Source: Nocardioides flavescens (GTDB lineage: Bacteria > Actinomycetota > Actinomycetes > Propionibacteriales > Nocardioidaceae). Taken from it: a stretch of DNA of 64,000 bases. The translations under genes were made by a program, and so were the position numbers. Below the pieces are notes generated by a model. That model saw nothing but the letters and a program-made list of their open reading frames with translations. It made no database searches and was not told the origin of the DNA. Location of the stretch: positions 434,001 to 498,000 of the forward strand of contig NZ_WUEK01000002.1 of NCBI RefSeq assembly GCF_009823805.1, read 5' to 3'. Positions 8,635 to 17,602 of the stretch are shown one piece after another (position 1 is the stretch's first letter; every line of letters starts with the position of its first letter).

Positions 8635-9216
8635 TTGTACGCCTTCCTGCTCAGCACCGCCGTCATCTTCGTCGCCGAGCTCGGTGACAAGAGCCAACTG
8701 ATGGCGATGACCTTCGCGACGCGCTACCGCGCCCGTGACGTGATCGTCGGCATCACCGCGGCCACCGCGATCGTGCACCTCGCCTCGGTCGGCATCGGAG
8801 CCGCCGTCGGCAGCGGCTTCGCCGATCAGCAGCACCTCATCTCCGTCATCGCGGGCATCGCGTTCCTCATCTTCGCCCTGTGGACGCTGCGGGGCGACGA
8901 GCTCACCGACGACGAGGCCGAGAAGGCCAAGCGCAGCACCGGGTGGTCGATCCTCGCCGTCGGTGTCGCCTTCTTCCTCGCCGAGCTCGGCGACAAGACC
9001 ATGCTCGCCACCATCACCCTCGCCACCCAGGAGGGATGGCTCGGCACCTGGATCGGCTCGACGGTCGGCATGGTGGCCGCCGACGCCCTCGCCATCGCCG
9101 TCGGCATCGCGCTGGGTCGCAAGCTGCCCGAGCGCGTCATCAAGTACGGCGCTGCGGTCGCCTTCGCGATCTTTGGTGTCCTGCTCATCGCCGAGGGAGC
9201 CGGCTGGCTCGGCTGA
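8635..9216 (+). CDS. GDT1/TMEM165 (UPF0016) family cation transporter
   Basis: A 193-residue membrane protein with six predicted helices and the two family signatures, AELGDKSQL (about residues 14-22) and AELGDKTML (about 115-123), which form the cation-exchange site. Family members move Mn2+ or Ca2+ against H+. The TTG start has AGGAG at 8624-8628. The Mn riboswitch immediately upstream supports a manganese-export role. Confidence 0.9.
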   Translation: MYAFLLSTAVIFVAELGDKSQLMAMTFATRYRARDVIVGITAATAIVHLASVGIGAAVGSGFADQQHLISVIAGIAFLIFALWTLRGDELTDDEAEKAKRSTGWSILAVGVAFFLAELGDKTMLATITLATQEGWLGTWIGSTVGMVAADALAIAVGIALGRKLPERVIKYGAAVAFAIFGVLLIAEGAGWLG

Positions 9217-9311
9217 ATGGCTCGCGGCCGGGTCGGGTCAGGGTCAGGCCGGGGGAGGGTCCGGGGAGACGACGGATGCCCCGGGTGCGGAGCCTGGACG
9301 ACGCTGGCCGC

Positions 9312-10082
9312 ATGACGGCGAGGGAACGGCCCCGACGGTCCGGCGCAGGACGGTCCGGCGCAGCGTGGTCGGGCGCAGCAGTGCTCGCGGGCGTGGCGGC
9401 GTTCGTGTGGCTCCCGGCGGCGGTCGCGGGGCTGGTGCCCGGCGCGCCGGACGGTGCAGCGGGCGCGCAGGCGGCCCTCGGTCCCGCACTGTCGGCGTAC
9501 CTCGAGGGGACGGATCCGCGGTTCCCGCCGGACCTGCAGACGCTAGTCGACTACTGGCGCGTGTGGCACGCGGTGAAGATCGTCGTGACCGCCGGTCTCG
9601 TGCTGGTCCTCGTGGCGTCGGCGCGCGCGACGTGGGCGGGGTGGGTGCGTGTCGGCGGTGCGGCCCGACGCCTGGTCGCCACCGTCGCGACCGGTCTGGT
9701 GCCGGTCGCCGGCCTGCTGCTGGTGGTCAACGTGCAGGCGACCGCGGCGCCCTCCATCGCCCTCCTGCCGCTGTCGGACGCGTCGCCCGGCCACGAGATC
9801 GAGGCGGGCAGACCGCCGGTGGCCGCGCTGCTCGACGACGTCGAGGTCTACCACCTGAGCCTCGTGGTCGCCGCGGCCGTGGCCGCGCTCGCCTCCGCCG
9901 GTGCGGTCCGGCTCGCGGTGCGCGCGCGGCGCGGCCGAGCCCGCGGCGCACGCGAACGCACTGCACTGGGCGCGGTCGTCGTGGTGGCGGCGTCGGCGGC
10001 GTCGGCGTTCGTGGCCGTAGCCGCCCTGAGCGCGATCGCGCTCGCCGACCCCGTCCAGGCGTTGCAAGACGCGCTGGGGTGA
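9312..10082 (+). CDS. Integral membrane protein of unknown function
   Basis: A protein of about 256 residues with an Arg-rich cytoplasmic N-terminus, a first membrane segment (AAVLAGVAAFVWLPAAVAGL), a predicted extracytoplasmic loop with ALSAYLEGTDPRFPPDLQTLVDYW, and at least three further hydrophobic segments. I do not recognise the family. It may be a DUF1772-like small membrane protein. An in-frame ATG at 9276, behind GGGGAGAC, is a possible alternative start adding 12 residues. Confidence 0.65.
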   Translation: MTARERPRRSGAGRSGAAWSGAAVLAGVAAFVWLPAAVAGLVPGAPDGAAGAQAALGPALSAYLEGTDPRFPPDLQTLVDYWRVWHAVKIVVTAGLVLVLVASARATWAGWVRVGGAARRLVATVATGLVPVAGLLLVVNVQATAAPSIALLPLSDASPGHEIEAGRPPVAALLDDVEVYHLSLVVAAAVAALASAGAVRLAVRARRGRARGARERTALGAVVVVAASAASAFVAVAALSAIALADPVQALQDALG

Positions 10083-10089
10083 TCCTGGG

Positions 10090-10102
10090 ATTGTGCAACA
10101 AT
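10090..10102. promoter_or_regulatory. Palindrome ATTGT-GCA-ACAAT, probable GntR operator
   Basis: A perfect 5-3-5 inverted repeat just upstream of the EamA gene, with its right half (AACAAT, 10097-10102) six bases from the GTG start and so overlapping the presumed -10 element. GntR/FadR-type regulators bind TTGT-N-ACAA sites of this kind, and a FadR-type gene is the second gene of this transcript. Autoregulation is the natural reading but is inferred. Confidence 0.55.
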
Positions 10103-10108
10103 CCTCGG

Positions 10109-11011
10109 GTGCGCTCCTGGTCGGCCGTCCTGCTCGCGGCGCTCTGCTTCGCCACCACCGGCACCGCGCAGGCCCTGGCCGACGTCGACGCCTCGCCGCT
10201 CGCCGTCGGGCTCGCCCGCGTCGCCCTGGGCGGGGGGCTGCTCGCCCTGTGGGCGCTGCGGGCGCGTCCGGCACCCGCGGACCGGCGTACGACGGGCGCG
10301 CTGGGACGGATGCCGTCCTGGGCGCTCGTCGCGGTCGGGGCCGGGGGAGTAATGGCCTACCAGCCGACCTTCTTCGCCGGCACCAGCGCCAACGGCGTCG
10401 CCGTCGGCACCGTCGTCGCCCTCGGCACCGCGCCGGTCGCGACCGGGCTGGCCGACGCGCTGCTGCGGCGGCGGGCACCGAGCCGGCGGTGGACCGTCTC
10501 GACGGCGCTGGCGATCGTCGGGCTCGTGCTCGTCAGCGGCGTGCTCGACGCCGGCGCCGGCCTCGGCGGAGCCGGCGTCCTGTGGTCGGTCGCGGCCGGT
10601 GCGTCGTACGCCGGCTACGCGGTGACGGGCAAGGAGCTCCTCGACCGCGGCTGGGGCTCAGGCGTCGTGATGGGCGCGATGTTCGGGGCCGCCGCTGCGG
10701 TCGCCCTGCCGGTGCTGGCGCTGACCGGGCCCGACTGGTTGCTCGGGACGCGCGGCCTGCTGCTCGTGGTGTGGTTGGGCGTCGTGACGACGACGGTCGC
10801 CTACCTGCTGTTCGGGTGGGGGCTCGCGCGGCTGCCCGCCACCACGGTGGCCACCCTGACCCTCGCGGAGCCGCTGTGCGCCGCGGTGCTCGGGGTGCTG
10901 GTGCTCGACGAGCGCCTCGACGCGCTCGCCTCGCTGGGGCTGGTGGTGATCGCGGGCGCGCTCGTCGTGCTCACCGCGCCGGTGGGAGCTCCGCGTGCCG
11001 TCCGCGTCTGA
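10109..11011 (+). CDS. EamA family (DMT) transporter
   Basis: A 300-residue ten-helix drug/metabolite transporter with two EamA repeats. The first helix is LLAALCFATTGTAQALA, and the second repeat contains the typical VWLGVVTTTVAYLLFGWGL and LTLAEPLCAAVLGVLVLDE. These proteins export amino acids or small metabolites; the substrate is unknown. The GTG at 10109 lies next to the palindromic promoter. Its 3' end overlaps the GntR gene by 17 bases, so regulator and transporter are co-transcribed. Confidence 0.9.
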   Translation: MRSWSAVLLAALCFATTGTAQALADVDASPLAVGLARVALGGGLLALWALRARPAPADRRTTGALGRMPSWALVAVGAGGVMAYQPTFFAGTSANGVAVGTVVALGTAPVATGLADALLRRRAPSRRWTVSTALAIVGLVLVSGVLDAGAGLGGAGVLWSVAAGASYAGYAVTGKELLDRGWGSGVVMGAMFGAAAAVALPVLALTGPDWLLGTRGLLLVVWLGVVTTTVAYLLFGWGLARLPATTVATLTLAEPLCAAVLGVLVLDERLDALASLGLVVIAGALVVLTAPVGAPRAVRV

Positions 11012-11648
11012 GGCCCTCGCCGACCAGCTCCGCGCGGACGTGCTCGGTGGACGCCTCACCCTCGGCACCCCGCTGCGCGAGGAGGACATCGCGGGCCGCA
11101 CGGGACACTCGCGCCACACCGTCCGGGCCGCGCTGGCCCGCCTGGTCGCCGAGCGTCTCGCGGTCTCCGAGCCCTTCCGCGGAGTGCGCGTCACCGAGCC
11201 CTCCGACGACGACGTCGTGGCGCTGCAGCAGCTGCGATGCGCGCTCGAGAGCGAGGCGGTGCGGCTCCTGCGTGCCACCCACGGCGAGCGCTGGCCCGAC
11301 GCCGTCCTCGCCCCGGTGCGGGCCGCCGTCGCCGACCTCGCACGGCAGCGCGACGACGACTGGCCGGCCGTGGCCGCGGCGCACGCCGCCGTGCACCGCA
11401 GCCTCGTGGCGGCGGCGGGCAGCCCGCGCATCACCGACGCCCACGACCGGCTCGACGCCGAGCTGCTGCTCGTGCTGGTGCACGTGCGACCGGCGTACTC
11501 GGTGACCGGACTGGTGGCCGAGCACGCGACGTACGTCGAGTCGGTCCAGCGCGACGGCGGGGGAGCGGTGCGCGCCCACCTCGAGCACTCGACCGGGATC
11601 GTCCTGGGCGCGCGGCGCGCTGCCGGGTCAGGCGAGCACGAAGCGTGA
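10995..11648 (+). CDS. GntR family (FCD-type) transcriptional regulator
   Basis: A 217-residue regulator. A winged-helix domain (about residues 5-68, [23 protein letters not shown]) is followed by an all-helical FCD ligand domain with [18 protein letters not shown]. It overlaps the EamA transporter gene upstream and probably represses that operon through the palindrome at 10090-10102. The 3' end overlaps the convergent chemoreceptor gene by 21 bases. Confidence 0.88.
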   Translation: MPSASEALADQLRADVLGGRLTLGTPLREEDIAGRTGHSRHTVRAALARLVAERLAVSEPFRGVRVTEPSDDDVVALQQLRCALESEAVRLLRATHGERWPDAVLAPVRAAVADLARQRDDDWPAVAAAHAAVHRSLVAAAGSPRITDAHDRLDAELLLVLVHVRPAYSVTGLVAEHATYVESVQRDGGGAVRAHLEHSTGIVLGARRAAGSGEHEA

Positions 11649-13271
11649 CAGCTCGGCGCGCAGCTGGCCCGACGTGCGGGCCAGCTCGTCGACCGTCTCG
11701 AGCGTCCGGCTGACCGCCTGGGTGGTCGAGCTCGCCGCCTCCGAGACCCCGGCGATGTTGCGGGCGATCTCCTCCGAGCCGCCCGAGGCGTCGGCGACGT
11801 TGCGCGACATCTCCTGGGTCGTGGCGGTCTGCTCCTCGACGGCCGAGGCGATGGTGAGCTGGTGGTCGTTGATCGAGGCGATGATCGACGAGATCTCGGC
11901 GATCGCCGCGACCGCCCTGGCAGTGTCGCCCTGGATGGTCTCGACCCGGCAGGCGATGTCCTCGGTGGCCCGGGCCGTCCCCTGAGCCAGCTCCTTCACC
12001 TCGTGGGCGACCACGGCGAACCCCTTGCCGGCGTCACCCGCGCGCGCGGCCTCGATGGTGGCGTTGAGGGCGAGCAGGTTGGTCTGCTCCGCGATCGAGG
12101 TGATGACCTTGACGACGTCGCCGATCTCCTGGCTCGAGACCCCGAGCCGCGCGACGGTCTCGGTCGTCGCGTCGACCGATCGCACCGCCTCGGAGGCGAC
12201 CTGCGCGGCCACCTCGGCCGACTGCGCGATCTCCCGGATGGACGCACCCATCTGGTCGGCCCCGGCGGCCACCGTCCGGACGTTGCCGGACACCTCGTCG
12301 GCCGCGCCCGCGACCACGCCCGCCTGGACGCTCGTCTCCTCGGCCCCGGCCGCGATCTGCGCCGAGGACGCGGAGAGCTCCTGCGAGGCTGCCGCCACGG
12401 CGGTCGCCGAGGTCGACACGGTGCCGACGATGCGGGCGATCGAGGACCGTGCCGCCTCGAAGTCCGCGGCCATCTCGGCGAGCTCGTCGCGCGTGCGCAC
12501 CTCGGCCGCCACCGTCAGGTCGCCTGCGGCCAGGGACCGCAGCGCCCGCCGTACGGCGTGCAGCGCCCCGAGGATGCGCCCGGCGACGAGGAGCGCGACC
12601 GCGCCCACCACGAGGGCGACGAGGGCCATGGCCACGAGCACGATCGTGCGCGCGGAGGCCGAGTCGGCCCGCGCCTGCGCGCCGATCTCGTCCGCCCGCT
12701 CCGTCCACGCCGTCGAGAGCGCCGTGGTCGCGTCGACGATCTCGAAGTAGATGGAGTAGGCCAGCTCGTCGAAGAGCTGCTCGGCGTTCTCGACGGCCTG
12801 CGGGCCGCCGGCGGCGTACGCGGCTACCATCTGCTCGTCGGCGTCGAAGTAGTCCTGCCAGCGCGTGCGCATCTGGTCGAAGGTCGCGACCTCCTCGTCG
12901 GTCATGAAGCTCCGCGGGACGCTGTCGAGAGCGTCCTGCAGGGCCGACTCGGCCTCGAGGAACCCGACCCGGTTCTCGTTGTCGGCAGCGATCGCCGCGG
13001 CGGGTGAGATGCGCCGGGCGTCGAGCATGTAGGCGAGCTGCCAGCCGGTGATGTCGCCGTTGTAGAACGCGATGTCCTTGATGCCCTCCACCGCGCGGGT
13101 CGCCACGGCGACCCGCTCGGCCGACCGGGTCGACGCTCGGGAGTTCTGGATGCCGACCGCTCCGACCGCGACCGTGCCGAGCACACCAGCGAGCCCGATC
13201 AGGAGCAGCTTGGTCCGGATGCCGAGGCCGCGGCGGGCCCGGGCGTCGGTCGGGGGAGAGGTGGTGCTCAC
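11628..13271 (-). CDS. Methyl-accepting chemotaxis protein
   Basis: A 547-residue chemoreceptor. Membrane segment 1 ([20 protein letters not shown]) is followed by a periplasmic four-helix sensor, membrane segment 2 ([22 protein letters not shown]), a HAMP domain, and a cytoplasmic signalling coiled coil with the hairpin tip [21 protein letters not shown], the CheW/CheA contact region. GTG 13271 is preferred (VSTTSPPTD) over an ATG 30 bases upstream. No che or flagellar gene is in the window, so this is an orphan receptor, implying motility genes elsewhere. Confidence 0.92.
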   Translation of the reverse strand: MSTTSPPTDARARRGLGIRTKLLLIGLAGVLGTVAVGAVGIQNSRASTRSAERVAVATRAVEGIKDIAFYNGDITGWQLAYMLDARRISPAAAIAADNENRVGFLEAESALQDALDSVPRSFMTDEEVATFDQMRTRWQDYFDADEQMVAAYAAGGPQAVENAEQLFDELAYSIYFEIVDATTALSTAWTERADEIGAQARADSASARTIVLVAMALVALVVGAVALLVAGRILGALHAVRRALRSLAAGDLTVAAEVRTRDELAEMAADFEAARSSIARIVGTVSTSATAVAAASQELSASSAQIAAGAEETSVQAGVVAGAADEVSGNVRTVAAGADQMGASIREIAQSAEVAAQVASEAVRSVDATTETVARLGVSSQEIGDVVKVITSIAEQTNLLALNATIEAARAGDAGKGFAVVAHEVKELAQGTARATEDIACRVETIQGDTARAVAAIAEISSIIASINDHQLTIASAVEEQTATTQEMSRNVADASGGSEEIARNIAGVSEAASSTTQAVSRTLETVDELARTSGQLRAELSRFVLA

Positions 13272-13375
13272 GATCGCTCCATGTCCAGAGGGGCCTGTCA
13301 TCTGGTCATTCGGCCGCTGGGCGCCGGTGCTGAGCGGAACGCGCGACTCAGGGTGCGCGCCCTAGGGTCACGAGG

Positions 13376-14011
13376 GTGGACGACGAGTCACTGCTGATCG
13401 ACCGGAACCCGTTCCCGCTCGGCCTCGACGACCGACTGCGCGCCCAGCTCACCTTCCTCGTCGAGGCCGATCGGCTGAAGACGGTGCTGCGGGCGTCACC
13501 GCTGGCTGCGGCGGACCGGCGCGAGAACGACGCCGAGCACTCCTGGCACCTCGCCCTGATGGTCCTGGTGCTCGCCGAGCACGCCAACGAGCCGATCGAC
13601 GTGGGACGCGCGATGGAGCTCGTGATCGTGCACGACCTGGTGGAGGTCTACGCGGGCGACAGTCCGGTCTTCGACCCCGCGGCGACCGTCGACCAGGCCG
13701 AGCGCGAACAGGCGGCAGCGGAGCGGCTCTACGCGCTCCTGCCCTCCGACCAGGGGGCGTACCTGCGCGAGGTCTGGGACGAGTTCGAGGCAGGGGAGAC
13801 CCCCGAGGCGAAGTTCTGCAAGGCGCTGGATCGGCTCGAGCCGATGCTCCTGAACTGGCTGGACGGCGGTGGGACCTGGCAGATGCCGGGCGCCACCGAG
13901 TCGACTGTTCGGGCCCGCGAGGCCGGGGTGGTCGCCGGGGCGACGGCGCTCGGGTCCTTCACGTCGAGGCTCGTGGAGGAGGGTCTGGCGCGGGGTTGGA
14001 TCCGCCGCTGA
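13376..14011 (+). CDS. HD-domain phosphohydrolase (YfbR/HDDC2-like)
   Basis: A 211-residue metal-dependent phosphohydrolase. The metal ligands lie in DAEHSWHLALM (His), IVHDLVEVYAGD (His-Asp) and a downstream acidic block, as in 5'-deoxynucleotidases. The likely role is hydrolysis of nucleoside monophosphates. The GTG start is seven bases after TAGGGT (13363-13368), another leaderless arrangement. Confidence 0.85.
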   Translation: MDDESLLIDRNPFPLGLDDRLRAQLTFLVEADRLKTVLRASPLAAADRRENDAEHSWHLALMVLVLAEHANEPIDVGRAMELVIVHDLVEVYAGDSPVFDPAATVDQAEREQAAAERLYALLPSDQGAYLREVWDEFEAGETPEAKFCKALDRLEPMLLNWLDGGGTWQMPGATESTVRAREAGVVAGATALGSFTSRLVEEGLARGWIRR

Positions 14012-14044
14012 GCAATCGAGATCGTTGTGGAACGACCCTGTTGT

Positions 14045-14060
14045 TCGAATACATGTTCGA
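14045..14060. promoter_or_regulatory. LexA-like SOS box
   Basis: TCGAAT-ACAT-GTTCGA matches the actinobacterial LexA consensus TCGAAC-N4-GTTCGA with one mismatch. It is followed directly by a TAAAAT -10 element (14062-14067) six bases before the ATG at 14074. REP13E12-type DUF222/HNH genes in mycobacteria are known LexA targets, which fits the gene downstream. Confidence 0.7.
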
Positions 14061-14073
14061 CTAAAATGGGGTC

Positions 14074-15447
14074 ATGTCCACGACCCCGCTCGCGCCCGCT
14101 CCGACGGCGGTGCTGCTCGAGCGGATCACCGACGCCACGGCCCGGCGTGCGGCGGTGGAGGTGGAGCTGGCGGAGCTGGCGTCGGCGTGGGCGCACGCGC
14201 ACGTGGTGGCGCCGGCGTCGCCGAGGATCTGGGGTCACGACCGGGTCGCGCCGTACGGGCTGCACGTCGGGAACACCCACGTCGACAACATCGAGTGGTA
14301 CGCGCTGCCCGAGCTGCGGTGGGACGCGGCGGCGTCGTTCGCCGCGGCCCAAGGGATGTCGACCGCGGCCGGCGAGATTGCTGCTGCGTGACGTGCTGAC
14401 CCTGGAGCTGCGGCTGCGGCTGCGGCTGCCGTTGACGTGGGCGCGGGTGCGGGCGGGTGAGGTCGCGGTGTGGCGGGCCCGGCGGATCGCGCAGCGGGTC
14501 CTGGGCGAGGCGGCTGACGTCGTCGCGTACATCGACGCGGAGGTCGCTCCGCGGGCGCACTCGATTGGGCTGACCGGGCTCGACCGGCTGTTGGAGGCGG
14601 CGATGCTGACGTTGCACGTCGAGCAGTACGAGATCGAGCAGATGGAGGCCCTCGAGACCCGTCACGTCACGGCTGATCGGGAGGCCGACCGGTTCGGGAT
14701 CACCGAGTACGTGATCCGGGCCGACCAGGTCGACCTGGCCGCGTTCGACACCATGATCGGTCGGTTGGCGGCGGCGTTGAAGCGTGACGGGTCGTTCGAG
14801 TCGTTGGACGTACGCCGCTCGATCGCGGTGGGGATCATCGCCGACCCGACCCGGCGCGGGCGCAGGCGCTGCTCGACGACACCGGCGCGAAGGTGCCGGC
14901 GTCGCGGGAGGTGTTCGCCTACCTCCACCTCACCGAGGCCCACCTCCTCGGCCTGGACCCCGTGACCCTGGACCACACCGGTCGCCCGCACCTGACCCAG
15001 ACCGTCGCGACCTGGGCCGGCCGCGACGACCTCCACCTCACCATCACACCGGTGCACCACTGCACCGGCTGCGCTCGGTGCGAGAGCGCCCGCGGCGCCC
15101 ACACGCACGACGCCCGGGCGACGACGCAGCACGACCCGCTCCCGGCCCAGCGCGTGCAGGTCGAACTCGCCGACCCCGCCTGCGTGTTCCCCTACTGCAC
15201 CCGCCCCACCCGGGCCTGCGACCTCGACCACCGCGTCCCCTTCACCGGCGACGACCAGGGTGGCGCGACATGTCCGTGCAACCTCACGCCCCTCTGCCGA
15301 CACCACCACCGACTCAAGACCCACACCGGCTGGCACTACCGACCCCACGGACCCGCCGGATCAGGGGTCTTCGAGTGGACCGACCGCTACGGCCAGACCT
15401 TCGTCCGTGACCGCGCCGGCACGTCGGCGCGGCCGCGACCGGACTGA
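14074..15447 (+). pseudogene. DUF222 / HNH endonuclease (13E12 type), two frameshifts
   Basis: The reading frame is broken twice. The first segment (14074 to about 14385) encodes MSTTPLAPAPTAVLLERITD through MSTAAGEI and then hits a stop. The DUF222 region continues in the next frame (about 14380-14860: RLLLRDVLTLELRLRL ... SIAVGIIADPTR). From about 14870 it returns to the first frame, ending in a complete HNH module (CVFPYCTRPTRACDLDHRVPF ... NLTPLCRHHHRLK). One extra base and later one missing base explain this. The promoter, SOS box and HNH residues remain intact. Either a recent pseudogene or two sequencing indels. Confidence 0.85.
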
Positions 15448-15451
15448 CAGG

Positions 15452-16345
15452 TCAGTACGGACACGTGCTCCGGTACTCCGCGATGGCCAGGCTCGACGCC
15501 GGGGTCGGGCACAGGAACTGCGAGTACCGCGTGTCGTCGTCGACGAAGCGCTTCAGCCACGCGATCGAGTAGGACGCGATCGTGGTGTTGGCCGAGTTCG
15601 GGGCGAAGTGCGACGCGTTCCTGAGCTCGAGGTAGGCCTTGTCGAGGGTGCTGGGGAGGCTGCCGTAGAACGGCTCCGCATGCGAGGCGACCGGGGCGAC
15701 CGAGTCGTTGTCGGCGCCGATGATCAGAGTGGGGGTCGTGACTTCGGGCCACGTCTTGTCGAGGTTCCACGGAGTCAGGGGGATCGCCGCCTTGATCGAC
15801 GGGCGGTCCTTGATCGCCTCGAGCGTGCCTCCGCCGCCCATCGAGTGTCCCATCAGCGCGACCCGGCGGGCATCGACACGGCTCGCAACGACGCTGGTCC
15901 GGGTCAGGTAGTCGGCCGCCTCCAACAGCTGGTCGCCGCGCGACGCCGGCTGGTCGTAGCGGGAGTCGGTGTCGATCGTGAAGACCACGAAGCCCTGCGA
16001 GGCCAGGCGTGGTCCGAGCCACGCCAGGCTCGAGGAGGTGGCGGTGTAGCCGGGAGCGATGATCACCGCCCCGAACGTGCCGTCCGCCGTGGTGGTCGGG
16101 TAGTAGATCGTCCCGCCGCCGAACCCGCTGACGAGGCTCGAGACGCTCGTCTGGGCCGTGGCGTAGGCGCCGCGAGTCGCCTCGATGCTCGCGCGGGTCG
16201 GTGCCGGCCCACGCTCGTAGGGGTTGGCGGTGGCGGCGACGGCCGAGATCGGCGCGCCGAGACCGACGCCCGAGGTGAGCCCGGTCGCGGCCGCAGCAGC
16301 CAGGGCGAGCGACGCGATCCGCGTGCGCCAGGTGGTGGTGGTCAT
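15452..16345 (-). CDS. Secreted polyester hydrolase, cutinase / PETase-type alpha/beta hydrolase
   Basis: A 297-residue secreted hydrolase closely resembling actinobacterial cutinases such as Thermobifida Cut2 and LCC. A Sec/Tat-like signal ends near residue 37-40 before [15 protein letters not shown]. The triad is Ser168 in GHSMGGGGT, Asp214 in [10 protein letters not shown] and His246 in ASHFAPN. Oxyanion and subsite residues Tyr100 (APGYTA), Met169 and Trp193 (TPWNLDKTW) are kept. Cys279 and Cys295 would form the C-terminal disulfide. Expected activity: hydrolysis of cutin or other aliphatic/aromatic polyesters. The ATG at 16345 has GGGAGG upstream. Divergent from a TetR regulator. Confidence 0.9.
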   Translation of the reverse strand: MTTTTWRTRIASLALAAAAATGLTSGVGLGAPISAVAATANPYERGPAPTRASIEATRGAYATAQTSVSSLVSGFGGGTIYYPTTTADGTFGAVIIAPGYTATSSSLAWLGPRLASQGFVVFTIDTDSRYDQPASRGDQLLEAADYLTRTSVVASRVDARRVALMGHSMGGGGTLEAIKDRPSIKAAIPLTPWNLDKTWPEVTTPTLIIGADNDSVAPVASHAEPFYGSLPSTLDKAYLELRNASHFAPNSANTTIASYSIAWLKRFVDDDTRYSQFLCPTPASSLAIAEYRSTCPY

Positions 16346-16393
16346 GAGCAGCCTCCCGAGTGGTTGCGTGTGAGCCACCACCGTAGGAATGCA

Positions 16394-16409
16394 TTGACCA
16401 GATGGTCAA
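16394..16409. promoter_or_regulatory. Palindrome TTGACCA-GA-TGGTCAA, probable TetR operator
   Basis: A perfect 7-2-7 inverted repeat in the 97-bp divergent promoter between the polyester hydrolase and the TetR gene. The tetR -10 element (TAGCCT, 16430-16435) lies just downstream. It is well placed for one TetR dimer to repress both genes. Binding is inferred from position and symmetry. Confidence 0.7.
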
Positions 16410-16442
16410 GCAAATCGCTACCGGCCCGATAGCCTGAACCTC

Positions 16443-17036
16443 GTGGGGGACAGGGTCGACGGACGGAGTCTCCGCTATGCCCACCGTCGGACCGAGCTTC
16501 TGCACGCGGTCACCGAGCACGTCCTCGCGGAGGGGCTGGCCGACCTGACGTTGCGACGGGTCGCCGCGGCGATCGGGGTGAGCCACGCGACCCTCGTGCA
16601 CCACTTCGCGACGCGGGACCAGCTGATCACCGAGATCGTCGACGACGTGCTCACACGGGTGCTCATGCCGTCAGCGGAGGGCATCGCGCACGGCTTCGAC
16701 CTGCGAGCGACGTGGGCCTGGCTTCAGACGCCCGAAGGCTCACAGGCGACCCGCCTCTACCTGTCGATCACGGGGCTCGCGCTCTACGGCGATCCGCCGT
16801 ACGCCGATGCGCTGCGCAGGTCGCAGCAGCGGCGGCTCGCGGCCCTGAGTGCCGGCCTGCGGCTGGTGGGCTGCCCGGACGACGAGTGCGACGCGGTGGC
16901 GACGAGTGTCCTGGCCCGGGTCCGCGGCCTTGCCGCCGACCTGCTGCTGACCGGGGACAGGGCGCGCCTGGACGCAGCCTTCGAGGACTTCGCGCGCGAG
17001 GCGGAGGCCCGCCGGGCGACGTGGCGCTCCGCCTAG
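16443..17036 (+). CDS. TetR family transcriptional regulator
   Basis: A 197-residue repressor. The N-terminal HTH (LTLRRVAAAIGVSHATLVHHFATRDQL) is typical of TetR, and the C-terminal ligand domain is variable. The GTG start is seven bases after TAGCCT. Its place opposite the polyester hydrolase, with a shared palindrome, suggests it senses a polyester or cutin breakdown product. The 3' end overlaps the convergent membrane-protein gene by four bases. Confidence 0.88.
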   Translation: MGDRVDGRSLRYAHRRTELLHAVTEHVLAEGLADLTLRRVAAAIGVSHATLVHHFATRDQLITEIVDDVLTRVLMPSAEGIAHGFDLRATWAWLQTPEGSQATRLYLSITGLALYGDPPYADALRRSQQRRLAALSAGLRLVGCPDDECDAVATSVLARVRGLAADLLLTGDRARLDAAFEDFAREAEARRATWRSA

Positions 17037-17533
17037 ACGTCGGGTCGCACCAGGCCCAGGAGGGCGAAGACCAGTAGGGCCAGTCCGCCTCCCACCGCAC
17101 CGGCGTACGGCGCCCACGAGACCCACGGCGAGATGGCGCCCGCGGCGACCGCGATCGCGGCCATGGTCGCGCCCAGGCGCGTGAACAGCGGCTGGCGGAA
17201 GGCGGAGGCGAACGGCACGAAGTGGATGCCGACGACCAGGACGACCCACAGGCGCACCAGATCGGTCTCGCCGAGGGCGTTCAGCACGCGGGCGCCGACC
17301 AGGATCGCGAGCACCATCGCCAGCACGCAGGCGCCGTAGATCCGCAGGGCGCGTCGGTCGGGAGGTGGGGGAGCCGGAGCGCGCGAGACGACGATGGCGA
17401 CGAGCACGGCTCCGGCCAGGACGAGCCCCAGGGCCCGCCACCACCAGGCGCCCGGCACGCCACCGGCGCTGACCAGCACGAACGCGAGCCCACCCGCGCA
17501 CCCGATCAGACTCCCGAGCCGTCGTCCGTCCAT
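17033..17533 (-). CDS. Hypothetical integral membrane protein
   Basis: A 166-residue protein with five likely membrane helices, starting at LIGCAGGLAFVLVSAGGVPGA. A short polar loop (SRAPAPPPPDRRALR) separates the first two helices from the rest. The third-fourth helix region contains LWVVLVVGIHFVPFASAFRQPLF. I do not recognise the family. A GTG 24 bases upstream is a possible alternative start. Confidence 0.7.
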   Translation of the reverse strand: MDGRRLGSLIGCAGGLAFVLVSAGGVPGAWWWRALGLVLAGAVLVAIVVSRAPAPPPPDRRALRIYGACVLAMVLAILVGARVLNALGETDLVRLWVVLVVGIHFVPFASAFRQPLFTRLGATMAAIAVAAGAISPWVSWAPYAGAVGGGLALLVFALLGLVRPDV

Positions 17534-17602
17534 CGGTCGATTCAACACCAGGGTCACCCTGACGCGAGGAATGCGAGACGGGGGAGATCCCGTTCCGTCC
17601 TC

